Of a DNA stretch of 45,211 nt, positions 36,901 through 42,865 are shown piece by piece. The stretch is taken from NCBI GenBank assembly GCA_011763485.2, contig JAANSK020022244.1, forward strand, positions 1 through 45,211, read 5' to 3'. Within the stretch, counting starts at the first letter, position 1. Each line of letters begins with the position of its first letter. Below the pieces are notes generated by a model. The model worked only from the letters and a program-made list of their open reading frames with translations, was not told where the DNA came from and made no database searches. The position numbers and the translations under genes are program-made. The DNA is from Isoetes engelmannii (lineage: Eukaryota > Streptophyta > Lycopodiopsida > Isoetales > Isoetaceae).

Positions 36901-39900
36901 ACGCCGCTGAACTCTGAATACCTTGAAGAAGTGAGCTGAATCGGTCACTGAAATAAAATATGTTGTATAAGAAGAAAATTAAGAAAATAACAATCACCAC
37001 CTTCAAGGCTATACTTCAAGAGACAAATTGAGAACAAGCTTCACTTAAAACAGCAGATGCAATTAGAGAACCTACCTGCAAAGTGAGGCCTCCACTGAAA
37101 ATGTTGATGGTCCAAATAATGTGGTGGAAGTAAAACCATCCGCATCAACTTTAAAAATCATTCCATCCAAGTGAAATATCACATTATTTCCTACCTGGTC
37201 ATGCTCTGACACTGTTAGCTCTTGACTAGTTTTGGGCAGCAAAGGCTTTCGTAACCATTCTTTCGAACCTACAATTTTTGACCGCTGATCATTTATGTTT
37301 ACAGATTTCTCCATCAAGGGTATGTTTGAAGATCCTTCATTTGAAGAGGCCGACCAAATAAACAGATTCAGATCCCCAAGGTCGAGAATGACCATGGCCC
37401 ATGACGTTGCGATAGATACCAGCTTACTGCTCCTCTTTCTCAAATCCGCTAAATCATAGTCTGAAGCATAAAGCTTAACTCTTGGGCTTGAAACGTATAC
37501 AGTGCATTCAAGACACCTCTCTGGAACAACTGCATAAAGGAACCTCCGAACTAATTCCATGCATGTGGCGACAGATTCATTGACAACTGCATCCATACTA
37601 AGTGTATTGGATTCCAAAAAAATAGGATGTCGCTTGTCACTAAGTGTATCTGGTTTCTCATCACTTAGAAAGTTTCCACACTCCAAAAACTGTGTTATGA
37701 AGGGGATCATATTTATGAAAACAGAGCATTTCAATGAAAATTCCACTTTCCCCGCTGCCACAGTGAATTTCCCAGTTCCTTTGGTTTCACTGCCAATGCC
37801 AAGCAAACTTTCCATGACAAGCACCAAGAAAGGCAACTGCTTTGCCCCATCGAACCCCTGCCCAAGGCCAACAGAAGTTCCATCTAAAGACTTCCACTCT
37901 CTCCTAGCCCATTTCTCAATTTGCTCTTGTCTCCATAAATTGTGTGTTTTAACCATATCAGGAATGTCCTTTTCCATGTTCTGAGTACTTCTGTTAGGAT
38001 CAATAACTGTACTTGAGAAAATAACTTCTTCAGCTGATCTAGTACTTTCTGGCACTTCAGCTAGACCATCACGAAGTAACCGAAATTCTCCTTGCAAACT
38101 GCCACAGATAATAGATAGATAATCTGCACTGTGAATAGTACCATGACTTATAGAAATTTTTTGACATGTAAGACAATATGCAGCAATCCGGGGATTTCCC
38201 AATTCTAGAAATTGGCTGCTCTTTTTGTTTTGCACATGTGAATTTAAATCTGTGGCACATATAATTTCAATAGATCCCTTGCCTATGCAGAAAGAAAATT
38301 CTGTCTCCCACCTTCGATGCGCAATCTCATTATAACTTGGTGTGGCCTCGCATGTAGCCTGTGGTGTCAGAGTCCGCCCACCTGCAGCTTGTGCCAAGTC
38401 TTTCCGATCAAGATGCCTGATGCCCCTTCTTACAACATTAATCATTATACCAATCAAGTAGATAATATGACACCAGACAGCTGAAAGTAACCAGCTGCCC
38501 ACTTCCCAAATCCTTTTCCTTATATTGGTTATAGCCTCAATTGACATTTCTAACTTCTTGAAAGAGTGAACTTGTTGCTTGACAGTAATTTCTGCCAATA
38601 CCCGTCGACGTGCTACAAGTCTGCCAAGGGCAATTGCTTCAACAGGTAAATGTTTTTCCATCTCCAGGATTTCTGGAAGTGCATTTCCCGGCCGAACCAT
38701 ACCACTTAAACCTGCAAAGTTAACTTTCCTCCAACCTATTTCAGATAACCAACCCGCATAAATTCGGGCATATTGCTGACGAAGATAACCTGCATGCAGG
38801 GCCTCACTTAGACGGCGAATACTAGAACTGGCAAGAGCCTGTTCTGTGGCTTTATGCCACAATTCTTTTGCACCTCTCTTTCTGTTCACTTGTTCACTGA
38901 GTGATTGTCCAGACGAAGGCTTGTCATTAAGGGGTTCCCCAAGCTTCAGAACAAACCACTGGAGCAGATCCGCTTCTCGTGTAGAGAACTGAATACAAAG
39001 CTCTGGAAACTCTGTATCCAGGCTAGCAAATGTTAAGTCCTTAATCCTTACAGAGAACAACATTGCTATGAATTTTATGTATGTTAGTATGGTTTCCTGA
39101 GGTCTTTGTATTGTAGTTTCATTAGTCTGAATATCATCCGTGTTAAGAATAGCCAATTGAAAACCCTCAGCAGAAATAGTCTTTGTTATTTGTTTATACT
39201 CCTTACCCCATAGAATGGTTGCGAAAATTACTACTGTGGAAAAGATGCCTGCTGAAGTTTTAAGCTCTTCACAGGTACATCCTTCCTCAAGAATTAGCTT
39301 CTCTGTAGATAATGAAATACACCGGCCAACACATTCCTGAACTGATGGGAAGACTCGAACTGAAGAGTTCCTTAGTTCAATTCTCAAAGAAGATAGCAAA
39401 ATGCTTGACAAAAGACTAATTGCCAAGTTGCGAACCTTCTTCCCTGTGTCTAGCCTTTCCGCAAGAGCATGCTCGGCAGCACCCTGATATTAGAAAATCA
39501 AAAACATGAAACAATGAGAACCGTGGTCCATTTTCAACTACGTTTAACTTTAACCACCTAATTTCATTATAATGACCAACAAACTGCACTCATCGTGTAC
39601 ACACCTCTGGATCAATGGTTGCAATCCTTTTTAACCGATTAACTAGCTCACTATTTTTCTTGGCCAATTCCCAATATTCGTCATTTTCCGGTCTGATAAA
39701 GCATGATCAGCTTGTCAAGAAACCAAAATTCTACTTCAATAACAAGACACAAGAACACACCTTAAACAGAACTCAAATTCCAATCCTTCAATTTCCAGAG
39801 TGATCATAGCATTACGGAAGGGAAAGAAAGCAAGTTTAACCTCTCCAATGCGGGCCTTGTGGAACAGCAATGGGCTGGATGCCATAGCTGCAGAATTAAG

Positions 39901-40044
39901 AGCATGGGTGTCTAATTCTAATGCATGGATTTGAATCTCCATCCCTGAAAAGGAAGCTGATACAGAGATGAGGGGCTCCGTCATGATCCATGGGCGCAAG
40001 GGAGAGAGGACCAGCCTCGCGAGGCGCTCTCGGAGCCTGTCCAT
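5486..40044 (-). CDS. SHBY: VPS13-family lipid transfer protein, SHRUBBY-like (37 exons)
   Basis: VPS13 proteins are rod-like bridges that move bulk lipid between membranes at contact sites; Arabidopsis SHRUBBY is the plant homologue linked to root radial patterning. Minus-strand exons by my reading: 40044-39761, 39692-39605, 39483-37076, 36947-36833, 35823-34957, 34766-34611, 34480-34153, 34077-33605, 33533-33404, 32703-32579, 32321-31666, 31596-31488, 29121-29005, 28276-28173, 28088-27931, 19648-19596, 19512-19299, 19003-18572, 18506-18208, 18148-18063, 18003-17914, 17800-17539, 15928-15509, 15428-15332, 15235-14901, 12070-11945, 11849-11682, 10639-10514, 10282-10193, 10117-10011, 9934-9786, 9679-9597, 6818-6723, 6643-6521, 6197-6114, 6046-5897, 5836-5486. 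All junctions are GT-AG, phases agree throughout, and the total is 10,059 nt (about 3,352 residues plus stop). Least certain are the acceptors of exons 6, 15 and 24 and the donor of exon 21. SHRUBBY rather than another plant VPS13 is inferred from remembered motifs. Confidence 0.88.
7690..8830 (+). mobile_element. Ty1/copia remnant, 3' pol end plus LTR start
   Basis: Fossil LTR retrotransposon on the plus strand, opposite to the host gene. Parts seen are a reverse-transcriptase catalytic-box remnant near 7711-7738, an RNase H segment near 8290-8400 with the KAELKALC signature, a polypurine tract (TTCAGGAGGGA) and an LTR start TGTTAAG at 8502. The right limit is uncertain because the LTR end was not found. 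The element is badly broken with many disruptions, and it lacks gag, integrase and a 5' LTR. It looks old. Confidence 0.7.
8344..8820. repeat. about 240-bp tandem duplication of a copia 3' end
   Basis: The RNase H end, polypurine tract and LTR start occur twice in a row. TTATGCATGGATACATT is at 8349 and 8580, and the polypurine/LTR junction CAGGAGGGATGTTAAGAATA is repeated with LTR starts at 8502 and 8750. The copies differ by scattered substitutions and a small length change, so the duplication followed insertion. Confidence 0.8.
9597..12070 (-). CDS. SHBY: VPS13 exons 26-32: C-terminal core
   Basis: Seven exons supply about residues 2803-3085. Exon 28 reads FYRTSLAEGTTSRQIYFERF then EIHPIK, and exons 29-31 give FLPGHPRADYTSAQETL, GATVELNGVLLSNALLTFRQ and SLFDDSAASSLDVFFDPSSG. 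These are classic VPS13 C-terminal motifs; in animals and yeast the equivalent ATG2-like helices and PH-like fold touch lipid droplets, mitochondria or other membranes. Exon 32 continues GMFNLLSKAYQRKDQGGTS. Intron 31 between exons 31 and 32 is only 106 nt and carries a tandem duplication, listed separately. Confidence 0.85.
9687..9782. repeat. 48-bp tandem duplication filling intron 31
   Basis: Copies begin TATCTAAGTTAGTSATGCCA at 9687 and 9735 and share GGCTCTAATCCTAAAATAAT. A partial third start (TACATACCTAAAG) overlaps the exon 31 splice donor at 9784-9785. The 106-nt intron is therefore almost wholly made of this duplication. Confidence 0.75.
10640..11681. other. VPS13 intron 27 (1.0 kb)
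   Basis: No gene or recognisable mobile element. The part nearest exon 27 holds a 118-bp tandem duplication, listed separately. The rest is AT-rich and unremarkable. Confidence 0.6.
11422..11660. repeat. 118-bp tandem duplication in intron 27
   Basis: Two copies begin ATTTAAGTTCAGATATTTCA at 11422 and 11540 and share CTAGACACTCGAGGTTTCTA. The second copy has an extra GATATTTCAG decamer, itself a small tandem duplication. Confidence 0.85.
12161..12545. repeat. composite direct and inverted repeat cluster
   Basis: Three direct copies of AAGTCATTTCCAATGGGATT-like sequence lie at 12233, 12342 and 12471; two of them run on to CTCTAGTTTTCCTGCACACTT and CATCAGGAATAT. Between them lie two copies (12161 and 12402) of a module in which CTTCATATGGTGATGT and GCAGCATGTCAC are followed by their own reverse complements. 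The module could fold into a cruciform or hairpin. Its origin is unknown; it might be a broken MITE or LTR debris. Confidence 0.65.
12575..13240 (+). mobile_element. Ty1/copia remnant: RT, RNase H, polypurine tract, LTR
   Basis: Plus-strand fossil inside VPS13 intron 25. The reverse-transcriptase part shows FEITDLGLMHYYLGLE near 12640-12695. An RNase H tail with TQAQAADGFTKPL-like sequence follows near 12890-12960. A polypurine tract (CATCAGGAGGGG) stands directly before an LTR start TGTTAGCATTAG at 13043, and the LTR contains a TATATAAG box near 13115. The right end of the LTR is not clear. Only the 3' part of pol survives and it is broken by several changes. No 5' LTR was found. Confidence 0.72.
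13300..13510 (+). mobile_element. Second Ty1/copia RNase H remnant
   Basis: Immediately right of the previous LTR lies another copia RNase H tail with HCRTDQEVDDILTKGL followed by SRTKFEDLTSW. It is not a continuation of the first element, whose own RNase H end lies upstream of its LTR. Most likely the first copia landed in, or beside, an older copia. It is a short fragment and broken. Confidence 0.68.
14423..14560. repeat. 103-bp spaced duplication in intron 25
   Basis: TTGGTTGCATARAACCAAGT followed by TCTCACATA occurs at 14423 and 14526. Flanking sequence is similar but diverged. TTGGTTGCATA and AACCAAGT also form a short inverted pair within each copy, so each copy could make a small hairpin. 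Confidence 0.65.
14901..15428 (-). CDS. SHBY: VPS13 exons 24-25: end of SHR-BD
   Basis: Exon 24 (15428-15332) reads ELTASEILRPNSSIGYAWDD then LSLPHRLMI, the YAWDDPSLPH-type motif that closes the VAB/SHR region. Its acceptor must be GAAG at 15429-15430: the more conventional-looking AACAG a few bases downstream would bring a stop within five codons. Exon 25 (15235-14901) carries FEINLDKIRPWKSFHH and GYEVYADGPTRVLRI, both typical of SHRUBBY-type proteins. Both exons keep phase. Confidence 0.8.
15509..28276 (-). CDS. SHBY: VPS13 exons 14-23: VAB / SHR-binding region
   Basis: This block spans about residues 1953-2658. Six repeat units each keep the diagnostic Asn of the VPS13 adaptor-binding (VAB) domain: IENNTGVNLICRF (exon 14), IQNITGIPLEVRCRRP (17), VQNFLSSSIQVTLDYSASG (18), LENSSHISLLCC (20), INESTEMICVCQ (22) and IENKLQSAAIIFHQ (23). 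In yeast and human VPS13 this domain binds Pro-x-Pro adaptors that choose the target organelle; in Arabidopsis the overlapping SHR-BD was named for SHORT-ROOT binding. Exon 23 carries GWEWSGPVRAAALGSFFLK, a strong family signature. Exon 16 is only 53 nt and is separated from exon 15 by an 8.28-kb intron full of copia debris. Exon 21 uses a GTATTA donor. Confidence 0.82.
15929..17538. other. VPS13 intron 22 (1.6 kb)
   Basis: The intron holds a plus-strand copia 3' remnant at 16075-16465. The remaining kilobase (about 16470-17500) has only short open frames and no motif I recognise. Confidence 0.6.
16075..16465 (+). mobile_element. Ty1/copia remnant: RNase H tail and LTR start
   Basis: A short RNase H end with QHADGFTKALAGRYF-like sequence lies at 16110-16155. 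A polypurine tract (AGGGGAGA) follows at about 16267-16274, then an LTR start TGTTAGCCATATGC at 16275. The LTR shares its layout with those at 13043 and 23738-23920, including ATGACATGGC and a downstream TAATAAAGGCCATG. Its right end is not clear. It is a broken fragment opposite in strand to the host gene. Confidence 0.65.
20196..20474 (-). other. exon-like coding island, family unknown
   Basis: After a good acceptor (TGAATTACAG, AG at 20476-20475) the minus strand reads LRLPGYAPASMVDEGPRDVS, then RIHPWNFFKMERSYKLPLIE and GCRPLHKPITHSD without a stop for over 80 codons. Composition is protein-like and unlike the copia frames nearby. I do not recognise the family. VPS13 exons 15 and 16 join in frame without it, so it is not an obligatory exon. 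It could be a captured gene fragment, a cassette exon or the remnant of a processed gene. A candidate donor (GACA followed by GTAAAA) lies near 20310. Confidence 0.4.
21264..21637 (-). other. coding-like stretch, unresolved
   Basis: The minus strand has overlapping open frames, one reading GGSEGSDLQMWPALAEIRWD then FKIDNQIGGLELVADHFLTV. I cannot match it to a family. The T/G-rich style also resembles untranslated leaders of the copia elements in this intron, so it may not be protein-coding. Confidence 0.25.
21874..21906. repeat. 33-base poly(A) run
   Basis: An uninterrupted A-run on the plus strand, followed by GAGAGAAC. It could be the tail of a plus-strand retroposon, but no SINE or LINE body is recognised upstream. 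Confidence 0.8.
22001..22201 (-). repeat. 3' LTR of the intron 15 copia
   Basis: On the plus strand it runs from TGAACGAGTGTTGGGAAC to TCTAACTCTAACA, so it has TG...CA ends. It pairs with the LTR at 27498-27679. A GCCACTGAGTWATTAGGTTA unit is partly duplicated inside this copy, which makes it about 20 bases longer. Confidence 0.88.
23145..23920 (-). mobile_element. Truncated second Ty1/copia nested in the first
   Basis: A 5' LTR (23738-23920, plus strand TGAAGAAACGC to ATGCTAACA) is followed in element order by a primer site TGGTATCAGTG at 23727-23737 and several hundred bases of leader-like sequence rich in GGATC and TCGG strings. No gag, pol or second LTR is present. It sits inside the reverse-transcriptase part of the larger copia and is therefore younger than it. 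Its inner limit is uncertain. It belongs to the same LTR family as the remnants at 13043 and 16275. Confidence 0.8.
27487..27497 (-). other. copia primer-binding site (initiator tRNA-Met type)
   Basis: The minus strand reads TGGTATCAGAG immediately after the 5' LTR end. This is the standard plant copia primer site complementary to the 3' region of initiator tRNA-Met, and it fixes the LTR boundary. Confidence 0.88.
27498..27679 (-). repeat. 5' LTR of the intron 15 copia
   Basis: On the plus strand it runs from TGAACAAGTGTTGGGAAC to TTTCTACTAACA. It directly abuts the primer-binding site at 27487-27497. It aligns along its length with the LTR at 22001-22201. Confidence 0.88.
28277..29004. other. 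VPS13 intron 13 (0.7 kb)
   Basis: AT-rich intron. Two consecutive plus-strand open frames (28427-28819) have no recognisable domain. I see no mobile element. Confidence 0.55.
29005..32703 (-). CDS. SHBY: VPS13 exons 10-13: approach to the VAB domain
   Basis: Exon 10 carries GAIVAIKDTCENSFLCVEST and the family hallmark YHLVGVPHYTLVGEKALFK. Exon 11 follows with SLLSLHAKNSRGIPFRVHYR and the PGSGRVDISST motif. Exon 12 is short (109 nt) and lies between two compact splice sites at 31597 and 31487; it reads FYRVSRVPIETLRKIPIS and supplies the link to exon 13, VSELSLDTCLFLIGALDLAG. Exon 12 is easy to miss, but phases on both sides need it: exon 11 ends with two bases of a codon and exon 13 starts in phase 0. 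Confidence 0.82.
29122..31487. other. VPS13 intron 12 (2.4 kb)
   Basis: No gene and no copia motif is recognised in this long intron. A 24-bp triplicate repeat lies at 29239-29310. Open frames at 30345-30753 (+) and 30826-31035 (-) are short and without motifs. Confidence 0.55.
29239..29310. repeat. 24-bp tandem repeat, three copies
   Basis: GAAGTCAYAWTATATAAACA units start at 29239, 29263 and 29287. Each contains a TATATAAA string. It lies in VPS13 intron 12. Confidence 0.85.
32704..33403. other. VPS13 intron 9 (0.7 kb)
   Basis: No gene, repeat or mobile element recognised. Open frames at 32990-33245 on the plus strand have no motif. Confidence 0.5.
33404..36947 (-). CDS. SHBY: VPS13 exons 4-9: central rod
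   Basis: Six exons supply about residues 927-1616. Exon 4 (SDRFSSLLQGIQSSAAS) and exon 5 (LDIEIHGIEVIVDSSRD, then FFFINGVQIQCALGD) keep the strand-turn-strand pattern of the groove. Exon 5 ends at LALE. Exon 6 reads ITLSSAVNISPRGNFRGCMR if the acceptor AAAAG at 34767-34768 is used; this choice keeps the frame, while the better-looking CCAG acceptor at 34753-34754 does not. Exon 8 holds a low-complexity, Ser/Asn-rich loop (GGSSSSNAS) and a charged linker. Exon 9 opens MLFSLLSPLSHVTWDTRV. No catalytic motif is expected or seen. Confidence 0.75.
35824..36832. other. VPS13 intron 4 (1.0 kb)
   Basis: AT-rich intron without a recognisable gene, repeat array or mobile element. Confidence 0.55.
37076..39483 (-). 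CDS. SHBY: VPS13 exon 3: large groove-forming exon
   Basis: At 2,408 nt this is the largest exon and supplies about residues 125-926. It begins GAAEHALAERLDTGKKVRNL and continues with LRIELRNSSVRVFP, the repeating beta-strand pattern typical of the extended lipid groove (RBG/chorein-like repeats). A stretch around SWLLSAVWCHIIYLIGIMIN is strongly hydrophobic and may be a loop or membrane-touching segment. Later parts include KFTVAAGKVEFSLKCSVFIN and LDGMIFKVDADGFTST. The frame is open from acceptor to donor. I recognise no separate enzymatic domain, as expected for this family. Confidence 0.82.
39605..40044 (-). CDS. SHBY: VPS13 exons 1-2: N-terminal chorein-like segment
   Basis: Exon 1 (40044-39761) starts MDRLRERLARLVLSPLRPWI and carries HALELDTHALN and an EIEGLEFEF strand. 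This matches the pattern of the SHRUBBY-type chorein N-terminus, an LQPWL-like start followed by alternating hydrophobic strands. In VPS13 this end docks on the donor membrane, usually the ER, and opens the lipid groove. Exon 2 (39692-39605) reads PENDEYWELAKKNSELVNRL, a helical segment. The junction between them completes an Arg codon. The start codon is the first Met of the open frame; no better upstream Met was found, and a TATATA-like string only 35 bases upstream leaves the true leader undefined. Confidence 0.8.
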
Positions 40045-41634
40045 GCCACTCTCTGTTTGCCTTGCTTTCCAAAGCTTGTATATAGGTAGCGGGACACGTC
40101 ATATTTTGCGTCCAAATGTTTATCCCCAAGTTAACATTGAAAGTAAATTACCTACTAGGACTGTACACATGACATGCAATGGTCGAAGGCAAGGCAGCAA
40201 AACTCTGATTTTTATGGTGCTGGGGCCTAGCAAATACTAGACGTGGAAGCCCCCAAAGGCACGTGTGGTCTACTCCTAACAAAGAAGTCTGCAATACATT
40301 TTATTTTTATTTTATTTTTTTGAAGGCAAGATATTTTTATTTTTATTAATAATAGTATGTAATAAATACATTTATTCATGGCTCCATGATAGCCAGATAG
40401 CCTAAACATATCAGCACAACATCTCCCAGGTGTGGAGATAAGGTAAAAACACCATTCGGCAATCCATCTCAAAGAGTGATCCTAATCTACTTGTAGATGA
40501 TACCCCTTTAGGTTCCACCTCCGAGAATGCAGTAGACATGACCAATGGAGTAGATGCTTCATCCCTCGCATTAACTCGGCCCCTGTTCTATCTATACCAC
40601 AGTACTACTGAAAGAAGGATAACTCTTTTACAATTTCTTGTACTTAAGAGCACACATTCTTACCATCTTTCTGGAGATAGAGATACAAGGGCCTCCCCCC
40701 AATAAGGTGGTCCACATTCACTCCACATGCTCATGTCGTTTGCTTAGGTTCCATCTGCGCTGCACTCTACCCACTATCAGTGAGCAGTTGTAAATACATA
40801 TGGGCCTCCTGTCCCATGACTCACTGAATCTATTACCCTGAGGCAGATTGATGTCTTGATGCAGAAACCTGAAAACAACACCTCCTTCCAGCTGGGATGG
40901 AAGAGGGACAACATAAAAGAAGCAAAATTTGTCCAAATTCACAAGCTAAGCATCTGAAACAACCAATCTGAATCTGCAATACAATTTTAAAATACAAACA
41001 GTGTAAATAAAATGGGCCAATTATGGACTGCAATAAAATGGACCGAGCATTGGGAGAACTCTCGGGCAAAAAAGACTTTTCCCATTGAAAACTGAAGATT
41101 TCAGGTTGAGCTAGTGCATGTTAGGAAATTTTTCGGAAGGTTGAATGTACTTTTCTATAAGGACGATACAATTTTTCGATTCGAAACTTGAAATATCCGA
41201 ATGTCTACATAAACATTAGGCGACTTTCCGGTTGGCTCTAAAAGTTTCTCCAACACAGTCTGAAAACAACTTCGACCTGCTATTTCGGCATTTTCATCAA
41301 GTTCTTCAAGAGCGAAATTTGTTGTCTATGGCTTGTTGTTTTTTATGGTTGGAAACTTGTTGGAAAACATTTTTACACGCTGGAAATAGCAGGCCTGCAT
41401 TTTTTTTTTTTTTTTGTAGAGAAATTTCTGCCAAAGCATATTTTGGGGCGCACGCCCAGCCTCGCATTCTAAGCAAAATCTAAGCTTACAACGGTAGTCC
41501 TTACAAGTAGTTTAGAAGAGGGAGTTGCATGGCCAATATCGCTTTCTTCATTTTATGTTCCGAGGGAGCAACGCTTTTGCAAACTTGCATTACTTTCAAC
41601 ATGCCATGTTTATAGACATAAAGTAGATACTATA

Positions 41635-42620
41635 CATTCTCGGGATACGGACTCGCGATATACGCACGCAAACACCGCCATAGATAGGTTTTTCATTCAT
41701 CACAGTAGCAGTATACATTGGGTTTATAATTTGGGTAAAAGAGTGGGATAGACGACCATAGGAACAATATCGGACTACCCTATAAATGAGATTGGTGAAA
41801 ACAACTTCAGAGGGCTAGGCAAGGTTGAGAAGACTGGCGGCAGCTTCTCATCGCGATAAAAAAACCCCGCACTTTCGGGTTTCGAGGAAAACCCTAATGA
41901 GAAACGGTCGCCAATGTTCTCGAGGGAATGCCTGTGGTGCCCTTACATGACTGCGGACCACAACTTTGTTGGTGCTGGAAGGCCCGGTCGTGATAACTGG
42001 TGAAAGGAGCTACACATAAAAAATGAAGGCACAAAAAAAAAACAGATAAGCGATATTAGTATTTTCCGCCCTAACTCAATCATCGCTTGCCTCGTCAAGC
42101 ATGAACATAAGAAAAAAATTAAGAAAAAAAAAAGAACGTGAAAGAAATAACTTGAAAACCTCCAGAGGGGCTGGTCATGCATGCCACGCTACAACAAACG
42201 TCTATAATAGAGAGGGGTTGGTCATGCGTGCCACGCGAACATAATTTAGAAAGGACTTAGCATAAAGCGAAAAAAATCTTGAAAAACCTCCAGAGGGGCT
42301 GGTTATGTGTGCCACGCGACAAAAGACCTCTATAACATGGAGGGGCTGGTCATGCATGCCACGCAAAGATAATTTAGAAAAAACTTTACATAAATGAACA
42401 GCTTTGAAAAATTGAACTCCGCAAAAACAAAACAGTTCTGGGTGGGCAGGTGGGAGACTCCAATGTAACTAGACTGATGTGAGAAGAACGCCGAATAAGG
42501 AATATTGGCTCTGACCCGCTATATATATCGCTCGTCCTCTCCCAAGAATGACAATCTAACGGTTTGGATCGATCGCATTCTCAGGACACGGGCTCACAAT
42601 ATATCCACACAAACACCGCC
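41635..42620. repeat. 46-bp dispersed direct repeat pair
   Basis: CATTCTCGGGATACGGACTC at 41635 and CATTCTCAGGACACGGGCTC at 42576 begin two related blocks that both end CAAACACCGCC. They are about 80% identical by eye and 941 bases apart, and they bracket the 128-bp duplication. They may mark the ends or 5' region of an unrecognised element. Confidence 0.7.
42159..42375. repeat. 128-bp higher-order tandem duplication
   Basis: A core GAGGGGCTGGTCATGCATGC then CACGC occurs four times, at 42165, 42212, 42293 and 42340, with spacings of 47, 81 and 47. The two-core block is thus duplicated with period 128. Both blocks also share CTTGAAAAACCTCCA before the first core and ATAATTTAGAAAR after the second. 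Confidence 0.8.
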
Positions 42621-42865
42621 GAAAAGAAGAGGACTCTCTCCTCAAAGCCGTAGTTGGCTAGATAAATGAAGCTGCTGCTGGACATCGGATCACACATAGC
42701 GTGCATGCGAGGAAGAGGATCACCAGACGCCCGTGTTGCTGAGATACGTCATCCGAAACACCATGAGATGCTGCTTGACTCCCATGGCACTAGCACGATC
42801 TGATCTACAGCCCAGGGCTGTCGCATCACCGGATGGGTATGACCTGGGCCTAAAAGCCCAGGGAG

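Larger units (their letters stand above)
40045..42865. other. intergenic region with repeats
   Basis: This stretch lies between the VPS13 start codon and the DUF4283-like region, which face away from each other. The VPS13 promoter should be at its left end, but I see only a TATATA-like string at 40079-40085 and no clear core promoter. An AT-rich ATTTT/TATTT tract is at 40299-40350 and a 16-base T-run at 41400-41415. From 41635 on it holds the two repeat systems listed separately. A 60-90 codon open frame at 42733-42999 may be the eroded N-terminus of the following coding region. Confidence 0.55.

Noticed and set aside
37559-37984. 141-codon plus-strand open frame
   Set aside because: Antisense shadow of VPS13 exon 3.
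40079-40085. TATATA string 35 bases upstream of the VPS13 start codon as its TATA box
   Set aside because: A start site about 30 bases downstream would leave almost no leader before the ATG. It could be chance in AT-rich DNA.
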